37,517 nucleotides of DNA from a virus. Of the stretch, positions 7,901 through 18,100 are shown piece by piece. Made by a program: the position numbers and the translations under genes. The stretch lies in IMG/VR virus record IMGVR_UViG_3300044635_001626, positions 1-37,517 of that record. One strand, given 5' to 3'. The notes beneath the pieces were generated by a model that saw only the letters and a list, made by a program, of their open reading frames with translations, ran no database searches and was not told the DNA's origin. Position 1 is the first letter of the stretch. Every line of letters starts with the position of its first letter.

Positions 7901-8558
7901 GTTCATGCGGTCCCTTGGGCGACTGCGAGGTTCGCTGACCCAGCACTCCGTCAACGCCATTCGAGGCCAGGCTGTTCGGGTTCACAACGAACTGCTGAAT
8001 ATCCGGCAAGGTGATGCTCGATTGCACGGGCATGACAAAAAAGAGCTGCTGCGGCAATGCAAGCAGATTTTCAAGACAGGCCGGCTGGAAGGCTCAGAAT
8101 CTCTGATGGATTGGGCCGACAAGCGACATAAGTTGTTTGCCACCAGCACCGCGCCGGGACGTGCTAGCTACGCGGATGTTAACGAGCTCAACCGCGCAGC
8201 GAAGGGCCTGGACGAGTCCTTCTACAAGCAAAATCTGGCACCGAGCGGTGCAGAGTGGGATGCAATCCCTGAAATCGTCAGGCAAGCCCAAGATCTGCTG
8301 CAAAAACAGGGAATTCACATTTCAAACGCTGAGTTTCAAGCAGCGTTATGGTATTATGAAAAAGGCCTTTGGGAGCGACTCGGTTACGATTCGTCATCGG
8401 AAGACGAAGAAGGTGAAGAGCTGAAGTCTCGCAAGTCGAAGAAGAAAAAGGCAGATGAGCCTCGCAAGAAAAAGCGGGCTACCGAGCAAGTGGACTTTGG
8501 GTCTGCGGCGGAAGAGATTTACCATCGATTGAAAGCAGAGGGGAGGCAAGTTCTATGA
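4977..8558 (+). CDS. Mu gp29-like portal protein with large C-terminal extension (1193 aa)
   Basis: Residues about 60-535 match the DUF935/Mu gp29 portal family. A WTWWAYQESLKLLMEYIERS segment is followed by the family hallmark LGQTLTSEADATGLGSGV near residues 415-432 and LRFVIDTESPDAQE. Portals form the dodecameric DNA channel at one capsid vertex. Typical family members have about 500 residues, so this protein is more than twice the usual length. The core is followed by a Gln/Met-rich linker (541-562), the motif VERYA (605-609), a helical domain of unknown function (about 690-1110) and a Lys-rich tail (KSRKSKKKKADEPRKKKR). The linker plus motif suggests the extension is cut off or acts separately. 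No clear ribosome site precedes the ATG at 4977, and starts at 5019 or 5040 are possible. Confidence 0.8.
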   Translation: MQLGKKRACPGDSFMDSKSRVMQRMNGRSSKYPLSAQTVPLEVALRNKLDPAQAWPGAPPNFGLEDMPHIFSFVGRYGMVANAYMHADEALLHSSQNAEIMRNEPMIMECIEARMRCVSLLNWHIQPVDNDYLRDALDRADSQETAQSIRNALSKPKSDAEFIADKLTSILRHTPQFMKFRYALMDAIWYGKYATVQTMGTRVIGGKRRVFVRKWEPRHGDKLVFRYSDGDFEHDPDQVGIRIGPAVSRFDDGWVDYAGFERNRVDPTQHGLVYWFDGQQRKRMCVHKHIIEDADFMRPEKAGSINGVGIRSRIYWTWWAYQESLKLLMEYIERSALGIEIWKYPAHDPKAKERTEAAAKERGSPGRSCVLVPVPTGEYGDMYGVEIVEPGLGGIGELQNVLQTFFGHKIKRYILGQTLTSEADATGLGSGVADAHLATFHDIVRFDGLNLEETLTTDLVRPLQLWNFPGSDDIYLRFVIDTESPDAQERIAGYQAAWAMGLKIRTEDMYDALGAAPPSEGEEFLDNPGLDSARLGNKAQQLQMEQMQMQMQMQQAQPQQVMMAPFPQGQEGVPGDGDMDGLASDDQNQLFTDERSPFFQSQADVERYAADDAGTGSDDRGNGDVEYRVFDQGNIRPALGNPTKSRYAYGEGDFADVPTTSGITVNGSQPSPAPMQPLPKAIQTKKEKKPSRAEKESNWEKPHSQAINPHFKNWSEAQVQAVARPIAGDDAIDRHTVGIFKGEEPFSVVHPEDPSQPPRAIHVARALDDRSLKRGGKLDVKNESHRAMLAQDMASEVAHYAQDKGVTGWYDKSIEKMMHWLNRLYPGRFENNPHEAALFKLAVAVHSSATEVSNNLMEAIKQFDFYAKNGHFDPTPNGKGKTLKNQANARQQINAMMDRFQWHTSGGKEDMIQFLESEMENRELLARTKSLDMPKKVSGLRMGTKVYGAQFFGPKIGAFYNNLHGNYNPVTVDMWFMRSLGRLRGSLTQHSVNAIRGQAVRVHNELLNIRQGDARLHGHDKKELLRQCKQIFKTGRLEGSESLMDWADKRHKLFATSTAPGRASYADVNELNRAAKGLDESFYKQNLAPSGAEWDAIPEIVRQAQDLLQKQGIHISNAEFQAALWYYEKGLWERLGYDSSSEDEEGEELKSRKSKKKKADEPRKKKRATEQVDFGSAAEEIYHRLKAEGRQVL

Positions 8559-8815
8559 TTCACGGCATGACCCACGAAGAGTACGAAGACCTGCTGCATC
8601 TGGAGCCCGAGAAGGTGCACGAATCCCTGATGAGCGCGATCGATCACTTCATCGCAACCAACACCGACGAAAAGCGTCGGCAATTCTGGGAAGAAAAGGC
8701 AAAGCGCGAAATGGCCATGAAGGCCAGGAGCGCTGCAATTCAAGCTGAGATCGAAGAAGCGCTCGCCGAGCGATACAGCCAGCCTTTCGGGCAACTACCG
8801 GTTTTCGGCACCTAG
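8555..8815 (+). CDS. Small helical protein ending in ERYS motif (86 aa)
   Basis: An 86-residue, almost entirely helical protein beginning MIHGMTHEEYEDLLHL. The ATG overlaps the portal stop (ATGA) and has GGGAGG eight bases upstream, so it is coupled to the portal gene. Near the end it carries LAERYSQ (residues 70-76), the boundary motif seen in the giant protein, portal and scaffold. It could be a processed internal head protein or a small scaffold helper. No family is recognised. Confidence 0.65.
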   Translation: MIHGMTHEEYEDLLHLEPEKVHESLMSAIDHFIATNTDEKRRQFWEEKAKREMAMKARSAAIQAEIEEALAERYSQPFGQLPVFGT

Positions 8816-8868
8816 CCCATCGCTTCAGATAATCAGGATCGACCGAGGTTTATTTCCCCTGTCTCTGT

Positions 8869-8884
8869 ATAGGCAACTGAATAT
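8869..8884. promoter_or_regulatory. 16-bp dyad operator, site 6
   Basis: ATAGGCAACTGAATAT, identical to site 9 at 34856. Its last two bases are the first two of the ATG of the gene at 8883. Upstream TATAGG (8868-8873) could serve as a -10 element for a leaderless transcript, but no good -35 element is visible. Confidence 0.6.
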
Positions 8885-9182
8885 GCCTCGGCGACTGATT
8901 ATCTGTCCGGTGTGCGGCACAGAGAAGGTGACCAGCAGTCAAACTTGCAGTCGGAAGTGCAGTCGGGTATTGTTCGTGCGCAATCGCAACGACCCGACGC
9001 CTGAACAGATCCGAGAATTGTGCCAACAGATTCAGGAAACGTGGACCGAGGTCCAGCGAGAGAGCCGCCGAGTTGGTCCCAAATATGAAGTCAACTACAC
9101 CGCGAAAATCAGAAGCGGTTTGTTTGCTGTTCCGGGGGTCAGCGGCTGGCGCAAGTCGATGAACCCTGGTTATGAGGATTGA
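8883..9182 (+). CDS. Small zinc-finger protein, possibly leaderless (99 aa)
   Basis: A 99-residue protein beginning MPRRLIICPVCGTEK. CPVC and CSRKC form a four-cysteine zinc site near the N-terminus, followed by a helical segment (EQIRELCQQIQETWTEVQRE). No ribosome site precedes the ATG. Instead the operator motif runs directly into the start codon, so translation may be leaderless or controlled at this point. It lies four bases before the giant gene and may be co-expressed with it. A DNA- or RNA-binding role is possible but not shown. Confidence 0.6.
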   Translation: MPRRLIICPVCGTEKVTSSQTCSRKCSRVLFVRNRNDPTPEQIRELCQQIQETWTEVQRESRRVGPKYEVNYTAKIRSGLFAVPGVSGWRKSMNPGYED

Positions 9183-9185
9183 GCC

Positions 9186-12100
9186 GTGCATGGCAGCAGC
9201 TGTTTTGGTCGCCCTGTTGTTGATCGGTTCATGCATGACCTGTTCGGCGAGGAAGGCAAGCATGCGGAAGGCAATTTCCCGAAGCTTGTCATTCTGGGAC
9301 GAACAAAGCACGTCACGAAGTGCCAGAACTGCGGTCGGGAAGGCCTGAAAAACACAGTAGTCTGCGCCAAGCTGGGCGACGACGGGCATCCGACCAAGGA
9401 ATACTTCTACTTCGGCACCGACTGTGCGTCGAAGATTGCCGGCCGAAAGCAAGAGGACGTTGATGCCGAGGCCGATGAGCAGGAGGCAAAGGGTCGGCCT
9501 CGAGTGCCCAAGCCGAAAGCAGTCAAGCCGAACGAAGGGCAGCAGGAGCTCGCCCTGCGATTCCAGGCGGCGATAACCGCAGCGTTTGTCGAGCGGTTTT
9601 CCGCTGAGCAGGCTTCGAATGAGCAGCCTGCCGCGCCCAAATACGACTTCAGCCGAGCGATTCTCAACGGGATGAGTCGCAAGCTGAAATCTCAAGGCTT
9701 TGACGTTCGCGGGTCTGACGACGTCAAGCAGCTGTTGGGGCGTGGTCACGTCTTCAAGGACGGCGAGTTTACTCACGACGCCTGGAAGAATGCGTATCAC
9801 GCCGCAGCTGGCTCCGTTGATAAGCGGAAGCAGACGAAGCAGAACCAGGCCGACGTTCGCAAGTTGATGCCGAACGTGAACTGGGAGGTCGTCAACAGCC
9901 TCAAGCCGACGCACAACCACCGTGTTGCCGGCTACATTCACCCCAAGGGACATTTGCTGGACCTGAGCGGTGGAGACCCGACCGGCCGCACCCGTGGCGA
10001 AGACCATCGAATCGTTGGTGGCTACGAAGCAATTGAAGAGCTCGGCGCTCACCACGGCTGGATTCGCTACATGCCGGAAGCAGGCGCTCTCGAGCTTCGG
10101 AAACAGCCAACCCCGGCGCAGGTCCGACAGATTCAGCGTTTGATCAACATCCACAACGGTGAAATCTATCTCGACCTGCACGACGGCATCGGCGAGAGGA
10201 ATTCGCCCGAGGATTACGAGCGAAGCGATCAGTTTTACAGACAGCCTCGCCGCAAGTGGAGCGGGGAATTTCGTCCTGGTGCGAAGGCTTCGAGAATTCT
10301 CAACGCCATCAAGCAGTTCTACGCCGGCCAGGAGCCGCCTCGCACGATCCGTGACCAGTTCTCGAGAAAAGCATTGGTCGAGCGATACGCATCAAGCGAG
10401 CAGGACGGCGATAGGTTTTTCGAAGAGTCCGTTTTGCGGCAAGCAAAAAACCAACCCGCTAAAAGTCGGGAACGGGTCGTTTACATGCACCCGAATGAAT
10501 TCCTGAAAATGGCCGAGGGGCTGCACAACGGTCCATCACAGGACAAGATTTCTGGCATCCATCAAGCAGTTAGCTCTGGCGTTCGACTGGACGCAATACC
10601 AGAACTGAAGTTTGACCATGACGGAAACGGCACCGCGACGGTAATCGGTCACGACGGCCGGCATCGGGCAATCTATTTGCGAGACAACCATGGGGTTACT
10701 CAGATCCCCGTCAGGCTCGTGTCTGTCGGTGGCCCTGGCGGTGCTATTCGGTGGGGTTCGCAGGAGCCAGGTTCATTTGATCGCATCAAGGGGCAGTGGC
10801 CGCAGGTGTTGAAGGGTGAGACGAACGGGCGGGTCCGGTTTCCTGTCGGTGACTTGCGAAGTCAATCCTCCCAGGCTGGCCTGGATGCTCACGAGCAGCA
10901 GCCGAACGACTTGTTTGGCAACCCGGTCAAGCCTGCGCCGGCAGCACCGGCCAAGTTCGACAGCAACAAAGGCAAGCAGCAGTCGCTCTTCGCCGGCCTA
11001 AACGCGAAGGAAGGGCAGATGAACCTCTTCGCAGACGACGGCGTACCTGACGACCTGGTTGCGAAGTCGCAAGAGCCAGACGGTCCCCCGCAGCAGCGGT
11101 CGTTGTTCTCAGCTGTGGCAGATGCCCTGGTCGAGCGATACGCGACTCGAAAGCTGCCAGACGCCTACAAGCCGAGCTGGTATCTCAAAAGCGCTCAGCT
11201 CCTGGCCCAGCGGATGCCCGAGCAGGCACCTGCCAGCCAGGTTCTCGCTCTGCTTCGCAATAACCAAATCAGCCCCGACGAGCTCGATTGGACTGGATTA
11301 CAATCGCACCTCGAGAGCCTGGGCAACTCGCCAGTTCGCCGCGATGACATGCTGAAGCTTGCCAAGGGAATGCGGGTGAAGGAAAAGTGGCTGCACGGTC
11401 AGCAGACCAAATATCCAGACCAAGTTCTTCCGGCTGGCCAGCAATACAAAGAGCTCCTGCTCACGTTGCCGAAAGACAAGCAACCGATGCCGTTCAAGCA
11501 TCAGCACTGGGGTTCCACGCCGAATGTGCTCGCCCATGCTCGCATGCATGGAATGATCGGTGCCGACGGGAAGCAGCACCTGCACATCGAAGAAATCCAA
11601 TCAGACTGGCATCAAAAAGGCCGGCATGAAACCTACATCGGCCGCAACATGTTTCAGCCGGTGACTGAGCTGCCGCCGCACTACAAAGTCAGCCAGGAGC
11701 TCACGCTATCGTCGCATGCACTTGCATGGGATGCGAGAAAAGCTGAATACAATCGAGTTGTGGGTGCTCACCCAGACTTCGGCGACGAAAGCAAGGTATT
11801 GAAGCTTCCGAACGGCCAAGAACTACTGGACCTCGACCACCTGGTTTCCAGCGCTTTTTTTCAAAATCAAGTGCCAAACAAGCGCACTTTCGATGACTGG
11901 CTATCGCTGGTGCGAAATTACGTTCCAGACGCCTTCACGAACGTCTCGCTCGAGCCACAGCCTCGGTGGGTGGTTCAGGACACGTCAATTCCAGGAAAGC
12001 ACACCATCGAGGGCAGTACGCGAGAAAAAGCAATTGCCGAAGCTTTGCGAATCCACAACGCCAGGGCGCTTGACCAGGTTAAGGCCAAGGGAGTCCCTGA

Positions 12101-15100
12101 CGCGCCGTTCAAGAATAATTGGCGGTCGCTGATGATGAAGCGAATCTTGGATTTTGCCGCCAAGAACGGATACCACAGAGTGACTTGGACTCCTGGAGAG
12201 GAGCAGGCCGCGCGTTGGAATGAAGGATTCCATGCCAATAATTTTCATTACGAACCAAATGGAGGCCATTTTTACATCGAAGACTCGAGGGTTGCTGGAG
12301 GGGGCCTTAAAGTCGCGCAAGGGTTTGTTCGGAGAGACGGAACCTTGCAAATTGATTCCGAGTATTCGAGGTTTGCAAACATGCATCACCTTCACGGAAG
12401 GCATGTTGACAATCTCTTCGGGCAAGGATTTCACGGCCAGATCCAAGACGCAATCAACGGGCATGCTTTTCGTGGCAAGCACGAAAACGGAAATCACCAC
12501 ATCCCTCTGAAAATCAATCAACCATTTTTCATTGGTGGCGAAAAGAAGAAAAAACTTTACGATGAAATGCTGCCGAGCGACACCGCAAAAGTAATCAAGC
12601 CTCACGGTGGCGTTCTTAATCATTTCGAGTTGAACGTGCCGGAATACAGCGGAGAAAAACCTTCTTATACGAGAAAGCTCAAAGTGCAAGGCTTTGACAT
12701 TACCCCGCAGATGCGTGAGTCGGTTATAGGCAAAGGGCAATCACTGTTCAGTGCTCGAGGCGACGACGACGTGTTTGTTGAACGACACCAGTCTCCGGCG
12801 CGGAACGAGCAGGGTTTCGCGTCGTTCCGCCTGGGAGCGGGCATGAAGCCAGCAGGCTCTTCAGAGTCGGCTGAGAACGGCGCTGAGAAGAGCCGGAAGA
12901 TCGCGGATGTTATTCGAACCGCTCTGAGCAAGGTTGTGCGCAAGCCCAAATCAGAGGAGGAGAAAAAGGAATCGTTCGGCATCGGCCGGCGAGTTGCTGA
13001 TGTGCTCACTGAGCGTTATTCAACTCCGTACACGCTCCGCAGCGCAAAGCTAATTCGAGAAAAGATCCCAGACAATGTACCAGCCAACCAAGCGTTGGCT
13101 ACTCTCCGCAACAACCAGATCAGTCCAGATGAAATGCAATGGACGGGACTGGAAGAATACTTGACTACGCTGGGTGACAGCAGGATATCGAAGAAACACA
13201 TTCTCAAGATGCTGGACAGCGTTCGGCTTGGAGAGACGATCCGGTCGGAGAATGCCAGCTCGAGTGAAAACTGGGATCATGTCGGTGGTGGACCGAAATA
13301 TGCCGCCTATTCCACTCCGTTTGGATATCAGAAAAACTACCGGGAAATGTTGCTTCAATGGCGAAACCCTCGCACGCAACTCACCAGTCCTTACTCTGAG
13401 CCGGGATATAAAAGCAGCCACTTCCCAGAGCATAATGTGCTTGCGCATGTCCGTTTAACAGACCGCATGACGGCACATCATGACTCGAGAGAGCTGCACA
13501 GAAAAATTATTGCTGGGCAGAATCTCACTCCAGAAGAGTCGGAATCGTATCGAGCCCACACTGGATTTGGTGCTCGAGAGCCAAATGCTGCGGTTCGCCC
13601 AAAAGCAACGTTGCACATTGAGGAGTTGCAAAGCGACTGGCACAACGAGGGCAGGAAGCACGGGTACAAGTCAAAGGCAGAGGAGCGGAACCTTTATGAT
13701 CTCGACCAATTAGTAAGAGATGCGTTTGCCAAACGCTCAATGGTTGATGATTCACCAATCGACCCGGAGCTGACCTGGAAGCTCTACAAAAGTTCCACGG
13801 CAAATTACGATGGTGCTCCAGAAGGTCCGATGGCAAAGACGTACCATAATGCCGTGATTCGGAGGATGATTCACTATGCCGTCAATAACGGCTATGACCG
13901 AGTGACTTGGGCACCAGGGTGGGAGCATGGTCGGAGGTATCCTGGCGGAATGCACCATGTCAAGCACATTGATTACGCGCCGGCCGAAGCGATTCTTGAA
14001 GGCAGCAAGCTTTACGCAATGCCTGGATGGAACATTTGGGCGTATGACCATTCTGGACGAATGATTCCGCAAGACGACCTTGACAGGCTGGTAAATCGAA
14101 ATTATCGGCTGAAGGGAGGTTTCACTCACCACGAAATTCGTTCGTTGTTCGGCGATGAAGTTGCCGGGTCAATTATTGGCGGTAAAGGACGAAATCTTCC
14201 CGGACAGGCTTACAAGCGAGTCCGTCCGACTCAGCCGCTTGCAATCGGACACGAGGCCGGGCTGAGGAAGCTGTACGACCACGAAATGCCGAAGCATGTC
14301 ACGAAAATCATCAAGCCGTTTAACGGCCAGCTCCAGCAATTCCACATGTCTCACCGAGACGGGTATCCTGGTCGATTTGAGCACCGCAAGGGCGTTGGTG
14401 GTTACGATATCATCGACAAGGCGACCGGAAAGATTGCTTTAGACGGAATGGGGTCGCCGCATACAGGGTTGCCGCTGAAGCTTTCCAAGCAACTTGCTTG
14501 GTCTTATGACCGCGATTCGCAGTCTGCCCCAGTAATGGGTTTTGATATCACCCCGGAAATGAGGGAACACTTTAAGAAAGAGGGCCCGCAGCTGTTTTCC
14601 GTCGAGGTCTCGAACGACTGGAGCGGAGAGCGGTATTCGGCTGCGTGGAATGAGCCGCACGAGCATTTCCCGGACTGGCCGGATGCATCCTCGTTCCAGG
14701 AACAACCTGTTTCCAAGCGGCCGTCTATCAGCGACCGGATTGCCAAGCAGTTGCTGGGCAAACGATCCCAGGGTGTTTCGGTACGCGCAGCTGTTCTACC
14801 GGAACCGCTCAAGCGAAACTATCTCTCGTTTGTCGGCAAAAGCCTCGGAGCACAACACAAGCACGTCGAGAACCTCGGCAAACTTGTCCAGCGATACCGA
14901 GACCCGAGATACGAAACGCTTCGGGCTGTGTTTCTCAAAGGCAATAAGGTTGTTGGCGCGAACGCTGTCACCAGCCGGCATCCTTCAGCTGTTGCATACC
15001 AACCCAACATACACATCAGGGGCATTTACGAGGACGCTCACAGCCTTGGCGCTGACAGTGTCTGGATGGTTCACAACCACCCGACAGGCAACGCGTCACC

Positions 15101-18100
15101 AAGTCCGCAAGACCATGCTGCGACCGCAAAGATGCAGCAAATGTTTCAACAGTATAATCAGCAGGTCGCTGCTCACGGCTACACGCTCCAGCCGAAAATC
15201 GCTGGTCATTTGATTGTCAACCACGATCACTTTACCACTCACCAGCCAGGCGATCCGCATGGAACGCACCAAAGGCACGAATTGAAAAAGCCTGGGAAGC
15301 CGTTATTCAGAACCGTCAAGACTGACGGGAACGACCCGAAACAGAACCAGCTTGGGCTTCCGATCAACGGTCCAGGCCAAGTTGCAAATCTCGGCTGGAA
15401 CATCCACAAGAACCCCAAGGCTGCGGTCGTTGCGCTCGCAGACGTCAGAGCCAACCTCCGAGCATTATTGGATGTAGACGCTAGTCACTTCACCAGCGAC
15501 GACCCAAGCCACGGGATAAAGCTGATGGGTGCGCTTCGGCGGATGCACCGAAAGCTTGGAACAGCAGCGGCATTCCTGTACCTGCCCAAGGGCATGAAGC
15601 TGAACCACATCAACCCAGCGGTGCGGGAGCACGGCGCATTCCTGGATGTGATCCATCACAACGATCACTCGACTGTAGGAATGAGAATCGGCCAGAACAG
15701 TCACGACATGATGGACGTGTTTGAAAAGGCCAAGCACCCGATGTTGGCTGGCAAGCGTTCTCGGGATTTCTCTCGAGACCGTGGACCAGAAAAACCGGTT
15801 GCAAGTCAGTTTGCCGCCCATTGGGAAGCAAGCATCGAGCGATTTGCAGCTAAGCGACGAGCGAACGATCTCTGGAAATTCCGGTCGGTCGAAGAGCTCC
15901 AGTCCCTGCCAGAGTATTTGCCGGCCAGCCAGGCATTGGCGACACTTGTCAACAGAAATGTCAGCCCAGATGAACTGAAGTGGACTGGCCTCGAGCGGGC
16001 CCTGGCCAAGGCAGGAAACAATCCAGTCAGTCGCGACGAATTGATCAAGCTGGCATCGGCGTTTTCGATGACGGAGAAGATTGCGCCGGCTGGTCAGCTG
16101 AGCTCCATCGATTACTCGGACTACAACTACAAGAACGGCCAAAACCCGTTCGAGCTGCTTGTTGGTCTCCCGGCCGGATACCGCACCGCTGTTGGGGTGA
16201 AAACGCCAACGAAGGTTTCGCACCGGCACTGGCAACACGACAACGTGTTGGCGCACATGCGAGGCCAGGACATGGCTTCGGTGGACGGAAAAAAGCATCT
16301 GCACCTGGAAGAGCTTCAATCGGACTGGCACCAGGCTGGCAGGGACCATGGATACAGCGAAGAAAAGGTTCCAAGCGCCAAGCAGATTGCCGAATTCTTT
16401 AACCAAAACCGGGCAAAGTTCGACAACGACTACGCATTCCCCTACCCAGGATTTGCTTCGGAGCACACATGGGAGACGCTGTCACCTGCTTATCGAAGAG
16501 ACGTGCGAAATTCGGTAGTCTCAGCAATGTCAGGCGACAGGATGCCAGCGGCACCATTTTCGAAGCATTGGCACATGATGCTGATGAAGCGAGCCATTAA
16601 GCTTGCCGCCGACCAGGGGCACGACCGGATCAGCTGGCCTGTCGGAAGCGAACACGCAAAGCGGTACAGCCTCACGCAGAAAATCCACTCGCTGGGATAC
16701 GACCCAGAAGGCCAGGTTCTGCATTTACGGCAAATAACTCCTGCCGGCAACGCCTCGCCTTGGAGTTCGGTCGGTGAGACCGTCCCCCCGGACAGATTGC
16801 ATAAGTACGTTGGACGTGGGGTTGCTGCAAACTTGCTTGCTGCTCCCAAGTTGATCACCGGGCCTGGCGGAAATGCCGTCCACCATTTGTCAGGAAAAGA
16901 CCTGGAAATCGGTGGCGACGGCATGAAGTGGTACGACGTCGCGCTGGTCAACGACACCAACAAGCTGCTCAAGAAGATGGGCGGTGGTCGCGTTTACCAA
17001 ACGCACGTCGATGCCGGCAGTGACGGCCACAAGCCGGTCCACACGTTCGACATTACTCCCGAAATGAAAGCCCACGTCTCGGGACAGGTCAGCCTGTTCA
17101 GCCTGGTCAGTGATGATGACCTCGAGCTCGAGCGATACGAAGGCGGAGAGGGCCCAGAGCGGTATTTCCTGAGCACCATCACCGGAGCAATGGACAGAAC
17201 CGAGCAAGGCCTGAAAAACCTTTGGAACAAGGCTAACGACCGTCTCGGAGATACCAAGACCTGGAATCGCGTCCAAGACTTTGGAGACAAGCAGGCAGGT
17301 CGGATTGGTGGATTTGCCGAGCGAATCGACAAGGCTGGGCAACATTTGCATTCAAAGCTGGATGAGTGGGTCAGCCGGCCTGGGACGCTGCGAGGAAAGG
17401 CCACTGAGGCAATCGACAATACGGTCGGCAAGCTGATGGGCCAAAAGCCTGCCAAGACTCCATACGAGCCGATCTCGGGTGTGCAGCCTGGAACGCACAT
17501 TTGGCTCAATGGACCGCACACGCTGAAACAAAGCGGTGGTATTCTCCCGCACATGACTCGAGGAAAGCTGGTTCGGGAAGAGAGCTCGACTCACGCCAGG
17601 GTGGACGTCAACGGGGTTCACGTCGTCTTGCCGAAACAGAACCTGTATTACGCCTTCGACCCGAACAGGGCGAAATCGACTCCCGATGCCTCTCAACAGC
17701 AGGCACAACAAGCCGAACCTGCCGCTGGGCAGGCAAGCGCCACAATCCCCGGACGGCCCGAGCCAAGCAAGGCTAAATTTACAAACCCGGAGCAGAGGCA
17801 TCCGCACGAGATTCTTCCCGGAGACCTGATCCACCAGAAAAACCCTAAGACGGGCGAGTGGGTCCACTATCAGGTTGACCGTGTGAACAAGCCGAAGAAC
17901 ACGGAGCCCGGCCGAGAGCACGAGATCAACGCGTTTGACGTCACTCAGGTCGAATACGACCCAGAGTCGCCGAACAACGTCCGACGAACCGAAACTCGGG
18001 CGAGCATTCGAGCTTCAAAACGAAACGAGCTCGGGCACAAAGAGTTCCTAAAGTTCGCTTCATCAACCCTGAAGCCATCTGCAATGAAAATGCAGAAGGA

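Noticed and set aside
4411-12745. Operator-like half sites ATAGGC inside genes (near 4415 and 12727)
   Set aside because: Only one half of the dyad is present and they are within coding sequence.
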